Origin: Cavia porcellus
Taxonomy: Eukaryota > Chordata > Mammalia > Rodentia > Caviidae
NCBI RefSeq assembly: GCF_034190915.1
Contig: NW_026947514.1
Coordinates: 2,377,701-2,441,700, forward strand
DNA length: 64,000 nt
Direction of reading: 5' to 3'
Shown piece after piece: positions 36,480 through 52,511 of this stretch. Within the stretch, counting starts at the first letter, position 1. Each line of letters begins with the position of its first letter. The position numbers and the translations under genes are program-made. The notes under the pieces were generated by a model that ran no database searches, was not told the origin of the DNA, and saw only the letters and a list, made by a program, of their open reading frames with translations.

Positions 36480-37300
36480 TAGAGGCTAAAGTTAACCAGA
36501 CATCCAGCCACCCACGGTGAGGGTCACAGACCTGTCACTGCTGTGGTCATCTTTATTGTTTATGCCCTGACTGCCAGTTTATCACACTGAGGTCCATCGC
36601 AAGCCCCACTGATGGCCAGAAGGGTCCCTGTCCCAGGACAACGGGACAGTGCACTTATGGAAAAGCGTGTGGAGGAACCAGGACAAAGACCTGGCTCTGG
36701 AGGAGTGGCTTGGGGGCCATGGAGAGGATACAGGTGGGCAAAGTGTAAGGTGACCCTGTCCTCTGAGTGTGGCAGTGGCAGAAGGAATGCAGAGACTTGC
36801 CCTTTAGGTCAGAATGAACCCGAGAAGGAAGGCAGCAAGCAGTGGAGAAACAGTGCCCTCCGGGGGCTTGGACTGTCCCTTGGAAGGGTCCTCCGAGCCC
36901 AGCCCACATGCAGAGCAGCTGTGACATGAGGCTTGGGGCGCAGCCCTGCTTCCAGCCACAGGGCAGCCCGGGACCCCAGACCTGTCCTTCCTCCCCCAGT
37001 TCCACTTTCCACGCCCACTCCACCCAGCTGGGGGACAAGGCAAACAGGGCCCAGGCGCCGGCACGGCTGGCTGGGCCAGTTCTGCCACTGATGGACCAGG
37101 ATAGAGGCTGAGAGGCTGCAGATGGACCTTTGCCCTTACCTTGGCCAAAACACAAGGAGCAGCTGGAGGCAGAGTCCCCCAGCCCCTGCATCAGGCGAGC
37201 GGGAGCCGAGCCTGGCTGTCTCCAGCATTCCACTCTGTGATTCCAGTTTTGCATTGTTGCACTGCTTCTTGTAAAAAAAGAAATCCCACTTCTGAAAGGC
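36480..37300. other. GC-rich intergenic stretch, no gene supported
   Basis: Open frames on both strands, including a 228-codon minus-strand frame at 36655-37341, overlap each other and show no recognisable domain. They fit GC-rich background. Confidence 0.5.
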
Positions 37301-37509
37301 ACTGGGAAGCTGAGGCAGAGGATAGGTAGTGTCATGATCACTGAGCCTGGTCACAGAGCAAGAGCAAGACCTGTCTCAGATAGAATTAAAATGATGACGG
37401 GGCGCGGGGGGACATGGGGAGATTGCACAGCACTTGTCTACCAAGCTCAAAGCCCTGAATTCAATCTCCAGCTCTGGAAACAAACAAATAAACAAAACAA
37501 CACAACAAA

Positions 37510-37672
37510 ATAGGTACAGCAAGGTGTGACAGTGCACATCTGTAATCCCAGCATTCAGGAGGCTGAGGCAAGAGGGTTCTTGTGAATTTGAGGCCAGACT
37601 GGGCTACATAGTAAGTTCAAGGCCAGTTTGAACTACATAGTGAGACCCTGTCTAACAAGCAAACAAACAAAG
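37510..37672 (+). mobile_element. B1-type SINE with 29-bp duplication
   Basis: TGAGGCCAGACTGGGCTAC and CAAGGCCAGTTTGAACTAC are the two copies; two more B1 fragments follow to 37912. Confidence 0.85.
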
Positions 37673-38248
37673 CATTAGGCACAGTGATGTCTGACATCCT
37701 AGACTCTCGGAGGCTGAAGCAGGAGGATAATAAATTCCAGCCCACCCTGGGCAATTAACAATGTAGCAAGACTCTGTCTCAAAATAAAAATAATAAAAGT
37801 GTTGGGGAGGTTTGCTGTGAGTTTGAGGTCATCCTGTGCCACATAGTGACTTCAAGACCAGCCTGGATGACACAGCAAGACTCTGCCTCAAAAACACAAA
37901 AAAACTAAAACACACTCCCAGTTTCCAACTTGTGAATAAAGATAATATTCTGTTAATTTTATTTCAGAAAACTTTTTACTTTATTTATAATGCCAACCTT
38001 TTTTTTTTCTATCTTACTTTAAAGAGAAAAAATAGAACAAACTTTCAAAACACAACAATTGTGGGTAACAATGGCATACACACTGCATACTGTTATCTTC
38101 AAATCACAGTTACTCAGAGGACAAGATGTCTACATTTAATTGTCTGAACAATACCAACACAAAAGCTTCTCTTCAATGAGCTCAGAGAAATCAGTAATAT
38201 AACTATCTTAATTGTCATCTATATTTTATTTCTTTCTTTGAGCTTTTT

Positions 38249-38350
38249 TTTTTTTTTTTTGTCTTTTTCCTTTTTGTCGGTACCGGGGATCGAACTCACG
38301 ACTGCCTGCTTGCAAGGCAGGTGCTTATGCTGCTGAGCTATCCCCAGCCA
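38249..38350 (-). mobile_element. tRNA-type SINE, antisense
   Basis: Lacks the AAAT before CCCCAGCC at its 5' end. Confidence 0.88.
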
Positions 38351-38507
38351 AGACAGTGTTATTCTAACCCAATGGATTTGGTGCTATTTGTCTGTTGTTT
38401 GCCTAATGCTAACAATGGTGAACAGAGCAGTGCAACCAGGATTTGAAACAATCCTTAGCATCAGGGACAACATTTTTTTTCTTCTTTCTCTCTTATTTTA
38501 TTTTATT

Positions 38508-38606
38508 TTTTTGTCTTTTTCCTTTTTATCAGTACCGGGGATCGAACTCACGACTGCCTGCTTACAAGGCAGGCGCTTATGCCGCTGAGCTAAATCCCCA
38601 GCCCCA
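38508..38606 (-). mobile_element. tRNA-type SINE, antisense
   Basis: Abuts an antisense B1 at 38610. Confidence 0.9.
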
Positions 38607-38609
38607 TTT

Positions 38610-38722
38610 ATTTTTGAAACAGGGTCTCACTATGTACTTCAGGCTGGCCTGGATTCACAGTAATCCTCCTGCCTCAGCCTGCTGAGTGCTGGGGTTACAG
38701 GTGTGTGCCACATGGCCAGCCA
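38610..38722 (-). mobile_element. B1-type SINE, antisense
   Basis: TTTTGAAACAGGGTCTCACT to GGTGTGTGCCACATGGCC; sits at the 3' side of the SKP1 retrocopy. Confidence 0.82.
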
Positions 38723-38744
38723 GTGCAGCATTTCACTTCTCTTA

Positions 38745-39105
38745 GTACCACTCATCCTGTTTGTACCCTTGGGCTTCCTCCTGGTCGGTGAAGTCATTTT
38801 TGAGGCTGAATGTACTGCGAATTTCCTTGGAGTCCCCTCTTGATCACACTGGCAGCGTCTTACACCGAAGCCAAACAATCTTCCCACGCAGGTACTTTGC
38901 TGCCAGAAAAAGTTCAAAGGAAGGGCTCCTTGTCACCTGCCAGAGATTCTTGGTCCCAAATGGAGATATCATTTGTTCACCCTTTACGCTCATCGTCCCC
39001 AGGAGGAGGAGGCCGCCCCTGTGGCGGGTGCCCCACTGAACGACCATTTTAAACTTTGCTGTGTTGATACTTAGTCTAGGAATGGGGCTGCCCTGAATTT
39101 CCTAA
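38745..39105 (-). pseudogene. SKP1: SKP1 processed pseudogene (C-terminal two-thirds)
   Basis: Intronless minus-strand sequence that follows SKP1, the cullin-RING ligase adaptor. The end segment translates as KEIRSTFSLKNDFTDQEEAQ (SKP1: [20 protein letters not shown]). Upstream blocks SFELFLAAKYL and a VVQW start correspond to LFELILAANYL and VIQW. There are in-frame stops before the KEIR block and in the last residues, plus frameshifts in the middle. The N-terminal third is absent. Confidence 0.85.
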
Positions 39106-39161
39106 ACTCCTGTTTCTAGGGGCTGTTTTTAAGTGGAGTCTCAGACACAACCAATGGATGA

Positions 39162-39178
39162 CCAGCAGGTGGCGCCAG
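39162..39178 (+). promoter_or_regulatory. Candidate CTCF site
   Basis: CCAGCAGGTGGCGCCAG fits the CTCF core CCASYAGRKGGCRS at all positions and lies outside any SINE, just beyond the 5' end of the SKP1 pseudogene. Confidence 0.5.
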
Positions 39179-39839
39179 AGGTCCGATCCCTTTGGGCAGA
39201 AGGGGTCTGGCTCTGGACAGACAATACATCCAGTTACTCATTCTGCAGGCATCCAGGGTTGCCCGCCATGCGCTGGGCCTGGAGATGGGTCTGCAGGATA
39301 AAAGGAGGAGACCAGGTGATCTTAGTTCAGCCCTTCTGCCAGGAGCAGAGGAGGCATGCAGCGGGACTGTGGCCAACAAGGCATGGAACTGGCCTGGGGG
39401 TAGGAGGGGGACAGAGGTTGGCCAGGTCTGGCCTTCAGCTGCTGCAGTAATGCAAGTGGAAGCAAGGGTGTGGCAAAGGTGCTGGGTTTGGGGCGACGGG
39501 CTGGACCTGTTTTTAAGGAACTCTTCCCACTGCCAAGAGTGGGAGAGGGAATCAGGGAAAAGCAGAAAGCGACACAGCCGAGTATTCTTTTTTTTCTTGC
39601 CTCTTTTATTATTTGCATTGCTGGAGATAGAACTCAGAGCTTGTGCATGCTAGACATAAATCCCAGCAGGGTATTCAGTGCAACACACACCCCTTTGGAG
39701 GTCTGTGCACTGCCTGCCGTATCGATATCTCTGTGTATGAAACATGTACACTTATGCATGGTGGGCGCTGGGTGCTGGACCAGGACCTTGTGCATGCCAG
39801 GTGTGTGCTCTGCCGTTGAGCTGCACTTCTGCCTCTGTA

Positions 39840-40376
39840 TTTTTTTTCACTGATAATGTTTTATTTTCTGGCCTTCTTGCCAGAAAGATGATCCCACCAT
39901 TCTTCTGCCCAAACCAGTCCATGGCCTCCTCTTTCCTGATTCTGCGTTTGGCCGCAGTGCACTCTATCCTGCGCTTCTTGCCTGCAGTGCTGAAGCCTGG
40001 CCTGCCCAGCACCACGTGGAAGTCCAGGCCACCGACACTGATGCTCTGATGCTTGGCTCATGTGCAATACCCACATCGATGTGTTCCTGAGTCCCCAAAC
40101 CAAGGCTGCTAGTGTCAGAAATGATGTTTCCTTAACTCAGCCTCTCGTTCCTCCAGACCCTCTCCAGGGTTCCTTGTGCCTTGGCCCCAGGACCTTGGTA
40201 ATAACAGTGTTCTTGTTTTTCCTGATGCCAAATGATCTGTGTGTCTCGCTTTTGAAAACACAAGAGCCGGGCTGCCCTGCTCAGTCATCTCCACTCTCCC
40301 CAACCCAAATGTTAAGGCAGAGTTTGAGGATTTGTAGCTCCTGCATGTGGTTCTCCTTTTCACCTGATCCCACACC
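39840..40376 (-). pseudogene. RPL11: RPL11 processed pseudogene
   Basis: Intronless minus-strand copy of the 60S ribosomal protein L11 mRNA. Start segment [20 protein letters not shown], then [37 protein letters not shown] and [16 protein letters not shown] in two or more frames. It has stops after GESGD and frameshifts in the centre. An AATAAA followed by a short poly-A lies at the 3' end (39840-39870 on this strand), which marks it as a retrocopy. The last residues run past the usual stop. Confidence 0.9.
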
Positions 40377-40662
40377 ACAGTGGAAACAGGAAGACAAAGC
40401 GCTGTCTCTGTGTTCTTCCTGAACCCCCCAATCTCCTGCTTGGTGCTGACAGAGCTGCTCCACCAGTTCTGGAGGGCACTCAGCTGGGTGGATGAGGCTG
40501 GTGTGGCCTGGCAGTGTGTGACTGTCTGCCTTTCAGGGCCAAGGGGACAGGGCACATGGGGTGTGGGGAGAACTCCCAGATGGGGAGGGTGTGGCTGGTG
40601 TCCCCACAGGGCACAGGAGAAGTGGAATAAATAAACCCACTAGCAGGCCCTGGCTTCCAGAC

Positions 40663-40678
40663 CCCTGCAGAGGGCAGC
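40663..40678 (+). promoter_or_regulatory. Candidate CTCF-like site
   Basis: CCCTGCAGAGGGCAGC resembles the CTCF core and is followed by AAGGTGGCG. Weaker than the one at 39162. Confidence 0.3.
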
Positions 40679-41275
40679 AAGGTGGCGTCCCAGGGCCCCA
40701 GGTGTTCCTCTGCACTGGAAAGGGGTAGTGAGGAAGGAATGCAGAACTGATCAAGTGCGGAAACCTGGACCAGGCTGGGTCCCAGACGTGCTGGGAAAGT
40801 GTGGTTCAAAGGGGAAACCAAAACTTGGCAGCTGTCAGAATGTGGGAACTGAAGCCGGAAGTCAGAGATGACTCAGGGTTTGGAGACTTCAAAGGAAAAG
40901 GACAGGTATATGGAGGAGTTCCACTTCTCTCTGGCCCAATAGGACAGGGGACCTGCCTGAACTCATCCCATTGGCTGCCAGCCCGTGTGTCCTGCCCCAC
41001 CCCAAGATGAGTTCCTGCAGGTGCTACCTGACACCTGTCCAGCTTCTGGTGCTGGCCCAGGGTGGGACCCACACTCGCTCGTCTGGGCTTACACGAGGGG
41101 TGATGGGATGGGGAGACAGGGTCCCAGGACCTTTCTCCCAGCCACTTTGGGCCTGGGCACCCCTAGGATGGACCCTGCTCACAGCCCCAGCTGCCTATCT
41201 CCAGGGCTCTTCCTCCCGAGGCCCTGGGCTCTGCCAAGACTGCCAGGGGCTGTCATTGTTCCCATGCAATGCACC

Positions 41276-41455
41276 CAAACCTTTACAGCAATTTCCGGCA
41301 AATATAAACATGGTGGTACATTCTCATCCACCTTATTCCCTGCATTCAGCACCATGTGACCTCTGGCTCTTCCTCCAAGTCAAAATGATCAAGAGGGGCT
41401 AGGTTTCCAATCCATTTGGGACATCGAGGCATCCAGAACAGCATAGCCAAAGACC
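41276..41455. repeat. Duplicated segment, copy 1
   Basis: Matches 42406-42580: CCTTTACANNAATTTC, CATGTGACCTCTGGCTCTTC, AGTCAAAATGA, GACATCGAGGCA. Confidence 0.5.
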
Positions 41456-41947
41456 CTCACGAAAGAGGACTTCTAGAGCTGCTGTGGAAAGTGTCTAGGA
41501 CAATGGGGTGATTGTGCTTGAAGCCGGGTAAAATTAGATACCCACTCGATTTTTCAATCACACTCCTGTTTGTGTTTGGCTTTATGTCTATCTCTTCTGT
41601 GAGGGTGACACCTAGATCCTCTCCCACTTCTTCCCAGGGCCTGGATGGACTTGACATAGATCCCTTTGCCTCCCCGATTCTCTGTTAAGAGAACCACAGT
41701 GCTTTCTCCTCAGAGCACCCCAAGCCAATTGCCAGGGCCTCCTGGGGTAAGCCCACGGCCCACTCTTGCATCCCTACATGATCATCCTGGTTGCAGATAA
41801 GAAAGCCCAGCCCAGAGAGGCTGAGTAGCTCACAAGACGTCACATGGCTGGTGCGGGGCCAGCCTAGGTCTCATCTGACTCCAGATCTGTCTCTCAACTG
41901 TGTTCATTCTCTTGGAAATGAACATTTTTAAGTAGGAATCACTGGGG

Positions 41948-42057
41948 AGCTGGGGATTTAGCTCAGTGGCATAAGCACCTGCCTTGCAAGCAGGCAGTCG
42001 TGAGTTTGATCCCCGGTACCAATAAAAAAAAAAAAGGAAAAAGACAAAAAAAAAAAA
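41948..42057 (+). mobile_element. tRNA-Ala-type SINE
   Basis: AAGTAGGAATCACTGG on both sides; two A tracts separated by GGAAAAAGAC. Confidence 0.93.
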
Positions 42058-42405
42058 AAGTAGGAATCACTGGATTTTCCCAAAGACAACTTGATTCTGT
42101 GCAACTGTCCAACTTTTTCCAAGCTTTTGCTAAACTTTTTTTTTTTTAACTGTTTCCAGGATCAAACCCAGGTCTTTGCACATACTAGGCAAACACATTC
42201 CCAGTCACAAACATCAACTCTTTTCCAGGACTGGGGGATCAACTTCAGGGTGCAGTGGTACAGCCCCAAGCCTTATTTATATATTTATTTCAGAGGCAGG
42301 GTCTTGCTGAATCACTAAGTTGCCCAGCATGGGCTTGAACTTGTGATCTTCCTGCTCAGCTTACCAAGTGCTGGGGTGACAGACATGTGCCAGCAGGCCC
42401 AGCAC

Positions 42406-42580
42406 CTTTACAATAATTTCTGCCAAATTAAAGCACTGTGGTGCGTTCTCATTCACTTTAATCTAGGGGTCTACTACCGTGTGACTTCTGGCTCTTCCCC
42501 AAAGTCAAAATGACCATGAAAGGAAAATGTTTTGAGTCTATTCACGACATTGAGGCAGCCACAACCGGCACAAGTAAAGA
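42406..42580. repeat. Duplicated segment, copy 2
   Basis: The partner of 41276-41455, leading directly into L1 ORF2 sequence. Both may therefore be L1-derived, with copy 1 cut off earlier. Confidence 0.5.
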
Positions 42581-42599
42581 CCTCCCATGTGCCACCACA

Positions 42600-42870
42600 C
42601 AGTGTTAGGGTAATTATTTTGCATACAGAACATTTACCAACACAGACCATAATCTGGGCCATAAAAAGGCTTTATAAATTTAAAAGGATTCAAATCATCC
42701 AAACCTCTCTGACCACAGTGGAATTTTAATATTAGTAATCAGTAACAAGAAGATGTCTGTAAAACCTCCACGCGTTCAGAAACTAAACATGTTTATAAAT
42801 AACCCATGAGGCCAAGAAGAAATCAAAAGGGAAATTAGAAAGTATTTGAACTGAGTGACAAGGGAAGCAC
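42600..42870 (+). mobile_element. L1 ORF2 fragment, plus strand
   Basis: Contains the L1 ORF2 text CATAATCTGGGCCATAAAA, TCTGACCACAGTGGAATT and AAATCAAAAGGGAAATTAGA, in the order found in the endonuclease/RT junction region. Confidence 0.8.
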
Positions 42871-43047
42871 AGGGCGTGGCCATCCTGCTGTGGCCCCATC
42901 GGGGTGTTCTGAGTTGAGGACTGTTGGTTCTGAGTGTTCTCACCTGGCCAGGGGACTGCGGAACCCCAAGACACTGAGTCCACCATCTGGCTGCTGTGAA
43001 GTTAGGTCGGGGCAGAAGACTTTTTATTTTTTTTTAATTTATATTTT

Positions 43048-43131
43048 ATTTTATTTAGAACTGGGAATCAGACTCAGAACCTTGCACTTGCCAGGCAGGT
43101 GCTTTGTCACCAAACTATATCCTTAGCCCCA
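43048..43131 (-). mobile_element. ID-like SINE, antisense, old
   Basis: GAACTGGGAATCAGACTCAG to ATATCCTTAGCCCC. Confidence 0.7.
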
Positions 43132-43234
43132 GAGGGTTTTAAATATTTTTGTTGTTTTTGTCTTTTTGAGACAAGGTCTTGTTCTGTAATCCAGGCTGGC
43201 CTTGAACTCACTTTGTAACCTGGGCTGGTGTTGT

Positions 43235-43985
43235 AGTTAGGGGTTGCACACAGAGAACAATTAGGATCAGGACATGGAGTTTATAATATTATTTTTATAA
43301 TGGTCACTGGGAGTTAACACAGGAAAATGCAGGAAATCTAACCGCAACACCGGAGACATAGAATATTTAGTCAAGAGCCTAACTCCCACAGCAATGTCCC
43401 ACATGAGTCCAGATAAAAACCCAGAGTTCAGGACAACGCCTCCACAAGTCCAACTGGAGGTCCAGAGCCCACAGGAAGGACTCACGCTTCTTTTACGGAT
43501 CCGTGCCAGGAAGACCCAAAGGTCAGCGGTGAAGTCAGAAAGTCTATGCCAGCAGGATAAAGGAGCTGTGCTAGTGGGATGTCACACTCACAACAAAGAC
43601 CAGGGCTGTCCTAAAAGGCACCACAGCCATCCTCAGCGACACGGAGGCCCCAAGCTCCTCTGACAAGCACAGTTGGGTACATGCCAGGAAGCAGCGTGAC
43701 GAGTTCATCCTGAAGACCAAGTGGCACATGTCTTCCCCTCCGGAGCCAGAAAGCAGTGCTCGATGTGAGAACCAGAGCTTCTCCCCAGGAGAACCAAGGG
43801 CTCAAACAGCAACTCATAGGAGAACCCACAATGCCTCAATGCAACATTGCATTAACGCCCCAATGTCTCAATACCTCCTTTCTTTTCCATCTATTTATCC
43901 TGGCAACTTTCCTCAGGTGGAGCATCTTCACTCAACGCCATGCTGATGTAATCCAGCTGGCATTAAGTTGACCACCAGTTCTTTT
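43235..43985. repeat. Unclassified interspersed element, copy 2
   Basis: The partner of 18094-18975 without the internal duplication. It begins beside a truncated antisense B1 and is followed by an antisense SINE at 43988. Confidence 0.65.
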
Positions 43986-43987
43986 AT

Positions 43988-44087
43988 ACTTTTTTTTTTT
44001 TTCTTTTTATCGGTACCGGGGATCGAACTCACGACTGCCTGCTTGCAAGGCAGGTGCTTATGCCTCTGAGCTAAATCCCCAGCCCCA
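43988..44087 (-). mobile_element. tRNA-type SINE, antisense
   Basis: ACCACCAGTTCTT on both sides. Confidence 0.92.
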
Positions 44088-44264
44088 ACCACCAGTTCTT
44101 AATCCATAACAGCTGGTCTCAAGAAACTCACAGCAATCCTCTTGTGTTGCTGTACCATCCTTAAGCTCTCACCCTAGGCCTCCAGGGTGCTAAGGTTTCA
44201 GGTGTTGGTCACCACATCCAGCTCTGCAGGGCCCATTTCTTCATTTTAACAAACATAGGTAGTT

Positions 44265-44395
44265 GGGAGCTGGGGATTTAGCTCAGTGGCATAAGCGCCT
44301 GCCTTGTAAGCAGGCAGTTGTGAGTTCGATCCCCAGTACTGATAAAAAGGAAAAAGACAAAAAAAAAAATAAATAAAAAATAAAAAAATAAAAAA
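44265..44395 (+). mobile_element. tRNA-Ala-type SINE
   Basis: Tail expanded to (AAATAAA)-like repeats; GTAGGTAGC-type flanks. Confidence 0.9.
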
Positions 44396-44942
44396 ACAAA
44401 TGTAGGTAGCAGTTACTGTGTGTCAGGCTCAGCCATGGGCCATGTCCCAAAACAGAAATAGCCCACATAAACATCATCATCTATGTGGAAGACAGTTTTA
44501 GGCCACTTTTACAGATCTGCACAGAAGGCAATCCCTTGCCCAGTGGCAGAGGTAAATTTGACCCCAGGCCATGTGGACACAAAGTCTATGCCTTACATCC
44601 CAGTTTAGAGGAGGGACAGTGGAAAGTCCCAGATGGAGGAGAAAAATTCTGATTCCCCAACATTTGGAGGTTGAGGATAAGGTTCATTTTGAGGGGCTGG
44701 GGCACAAGTCAGTGGTTCTGCACTTGTGCAAGGCAAGAATGAGGCCCTAGAGCCAAGAGTCTTAGCACATGCCTGTAATTCCATCGAGGGTGAGGCAGGA
44801 GAATCCCACGTTCAAAGTCAGTCTGCATAACACGTGATCTCAAGAAAACCAAAACAAAGCAAACCTAAACACAGCAAAAATACCAGATTGAGGCCCTCAG
44901 CTCCATCTCAGTACAGGAAAGGAAAAAATATCACTTTGGAGG

Positions 44943-45045
44943 GCTGGGGATTTAGCTCAGCGGCATAAGCACCTGCCTTGCAAGCAGGTGGTCGTGAGTT
45001 CGATCCCCAGTACCGATAAAAAAGAAAAAGACAAAAAAAAAAAAA
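44943..45045 (+). mobile_element. tRNA-Ala-type SINE
   Basis: ATCACTTTGG on both sides. Confidence 0.92.
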
Positions 45046-45384
45046 TCACTTTGGGACAAGTTTAACCAGCACTTAGGAGGCTACATGTGCAGAACACAGT
45101 GATGGATTAGATCCATTGTTCAGAAAGCCGGCAGAGGAGGCTGATGGGGAAGGAAGGAGACAGGAAGGAAGCAGAGGTCTCCCTGGCAGAGACCACAGGA
45201 TTCAGGGTCAGCGCCTGCACCTGTGGGAAGCTGGGGTGCTGGGGGAGTTAGAAAGCCACCTGCTGGCAGGGCTCCAGACAGCAGGAGAGGTGGACAACTC
45301 CTAAACTTGGCATCTAGGTCTGGAGCTCAGATGCTTTCCAGTTGGTGCTCCAGTGAATTATTCTGTAGGCAGTGAGACTGCTAG

Positions 45385-45508
45385 CCACTAGTGAGGTACA
45401 CTGGCACACACCTGTAGTCCAGGCACTGAGGAGGCTGGGGTAGGAAGATCGAAAGTTTGAAGCCAGCCTGGGAGACTTTTCAAGACATTGTCTCAAAATA
45501 AGTCAAAA
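45385..45508 (+). mobile_element. B1-type SINE
   Basis: GTGAGGTACACTGGCACACA to AAGACATTGTCTCAAAAT, followed by an ID-like unit to 45600. Confidence 0.75.
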
Positions 45509-45599
45509 ATTTTAAAAAGGACTAGGGGTACAGCTCAGTGATACTGCATTTATCTAGCTTGAACAAGGCCTTGGGTTCAATACCTAACACTGCAGAAGA

Positions 45600-46550
45600 A
45601 AGACCGGCACACAGGTGGATTGTTGGACAAGAAGCACCTCCAGGGGCCCAGCAACAGCAGAGATTAATCCGGAAGGAAAAGGGAAGGCACAGCCCGGGCT
45701 GGTGGTGAAACCATCAGAGGAGGCAGGCTGGGTGGTTAAGTGTGGGGTGTTACTACTGGCAGTGGTGGGAGGGGTGGGAAAGGCTGAGGGGGCAGCCAGT
45801 GTGAGGGCCTTGGGCAGCCTTGGGGAGCAGAGGACAAAGAATTTGACAGGCTAGGATGGCTCATCATCTACAAGAGACCAGAATCTCGATAAAAAGGAAG
45901 AGGGCCCCTCAAGCCAGAACAGGACAGTGGCTGGTGGTGACAGGGTCAGGCAGAGGAAGTTCACCCTTCCGGGATCCCGATCCCTCCCCCAGCCCAGGCT
46001 GCAGGAAGACCTGAGCTACATCCGGCCTCTCACATGAGCACATGCTCAGAGCACCCCTACGCTAGGGGGTTCGGGGCCGGAAAAGCTGGTTTCCCCCAAG
46101 ATGGGCGGGTAGAGCACCAGCCGGCAGGCCTTACAGTCTGTACACCGTGAGCGCTTCCAGAGTTCCCAGGGCCTGGAGCCGGGGCCAGGCCAAGGAGCGA
46201 GAGGCCTGGGCCTCCGGGACGGGAACGGGCACCGAGGGTCCCTGAAGGTGAAGCCACTGGCTCCTTGCTTTTCTCCCCGGGGAGCTGAACTGATCTCCAT
46301 GGGACAGGACGGCTCAGAACGGGGACAAGTGAAACGGGGACAAGTGAATCAGCTCGGGGTCTGGGGCTTCTGGACACGGCACATTTAAGTACTGCACTAA
46401 GTACTGTGCTGAGAAGAAAGACGGGATAAAGACGTGGTGACACCTGGTGCGCATGGATTTGTTCCTGGAGACCTTGAGTCCCCAAGGAAATCCCTTAGTG
46501 TGAAAATATGCTTTAGGTAAACTGAAGGCGGAGGCAACCCCTGGGGAGCA
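45600..46550. other. HSP90AA1 upstream flank, no gene seen
   Basis: Becomes GC-richer toward the promoter. ACGGGGACAAGTGAA is repeated directly near 46319-46347. Confidence 0.5.
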
Positions 46551-47200
46551 CATGAATTTGAGAACTCACGACTCACACATGTGGTCCAGGCGCGTGCGCG
46601 CGGCCACGTGCCCCAGGCGGACCCCCTGCAAGCTGGGCGTGTGGGGGGAACCCAAGTGGGGGGTCCGCGCCATGAACGCGGCACTCCGTGCCACGGGTGA
46701 CCACCCCTCTCCACGAGGGCGCGTTGACCGCAGCCCGTCGATCCCGCCCGGGGCCCGCGCTCCGCACTCCGGGGGGCGGCAAACGCCGAACCTGGGGTTC
46801 CCGTTCGCGGGGCGGCCAGCGAGACCGATCCCAGGGTCCGGGAGGGACAGAGCGCCCGCCACGCGCCCCAGGCCCCCGGGGCCCCGAGACCCCGCCCCCC
46901 AATCCTGCTCGGCGCGCCCCGCTTTGGGGTACCAGAGCGTACACTATACACCGCCAGCTTTGAAAGGGACAAACTTCGCTTTCGCAGACTTCAAGATACC
47001 CAAGCGCGGTACCTCGGCCCCCAAAGCGCCCCGAAGCGGTAAGCGCGTGCGCGACAGCGCTGGGGCGGACAGGGAAAACGCCGAGACTTCCCGAGCGGGC
47101 CGCGCAGGCGCACAGAGCAGGCGAGGCAGCTGTGGGGGAAGGGCGCGCGTTCTTCCGCGCGCGAGGTTCGCGCGCGCCCAGGCTGGAGGGGCGCGGCTAG

Positions 47201-47225
47201 GGCGCAGGCGCAGGCGCAGGCGCGG
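47201..47225 (+). promoter_or_regulatory. GCGCAG repeats, NRF1-like sites
   Basis: Three back-to-back copies of GGCGCA in GGCGCAGGCGCAGGCGCAGG match the NRF1 core (GCGCAnGCGC type). A related GCGCAGGCGCACAG lies near 47103. Binding is inferred. Confidence 0.45.
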
Positions 47226-47252
47226 GGCTGCGGCGACGGTTGGGGAGGGCTC

Positions 47253-47280
47253 TTCCGGAAGGTTCGGGAGCCTTCTGGAA
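47253..47280 (+). promoter_or_regulatory. Heat-shock element, six alternating units
   Basis: Units TTC (47253), GAA (47258), TTC (47263), GAG (47268), TTC (47273) and GAA (47278) recur exactly every five bases in alternating orientation, five perfect and one with a single mismatch. This is the arrangement bound by two HSF1 trimers. It ends 30 bases upstream of the TATA box of the stress-inducible HSP90 gene. Confidence 0.9.
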
Positions 47281-47310
47281 AAGGCGGCGCGCGCTGGGCG
47301 GGCCCGCGTC

Positions 47311-47317
47311 TATATAA
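47311..47317 (+). promoter_or_regulatory. TATA box of HSP90AA1
   Basis: TATATAA in an otherwise very GC-rich promoter, about 30 bases before the inferred start. A GGGCGGG Sp1-type box lies just upstream near 47297. Confidence 0.88.
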
Positions 47318-47340
47318 GGGAGGTGCGGGGGTGGTGCGCC

Positions 47341-47398
47341 AGTTCCTTCAGCGTCCAGAAGCTGCTGCGTCCTTCCCTGTGCGCGTCGCTTAGCCAAG
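47341..47398 (+). other. HSP90AA1: HSP90AA1 exon 1, non-coding 5' UTR
   Basis: The start is placed about 30 bases downstream of the TATA box at 47311, where a sequence like the known HSP90AA1 leader begins (AGTTCCTTCAGCGTCC). The exon ends TTAGCCAAG before a GTAAGAGG donor at 47399. No ATG occurs in it. The exact start base is inferred. Confidence 0.8.

Positions 47399-52511
<5,113 letters not shown>

Noticed and set aside
36655..37341. 228-codon minus-strand open frame
   Set aside because: No domain, no splice context, and competing frames on both strands in GC-rich DNA.
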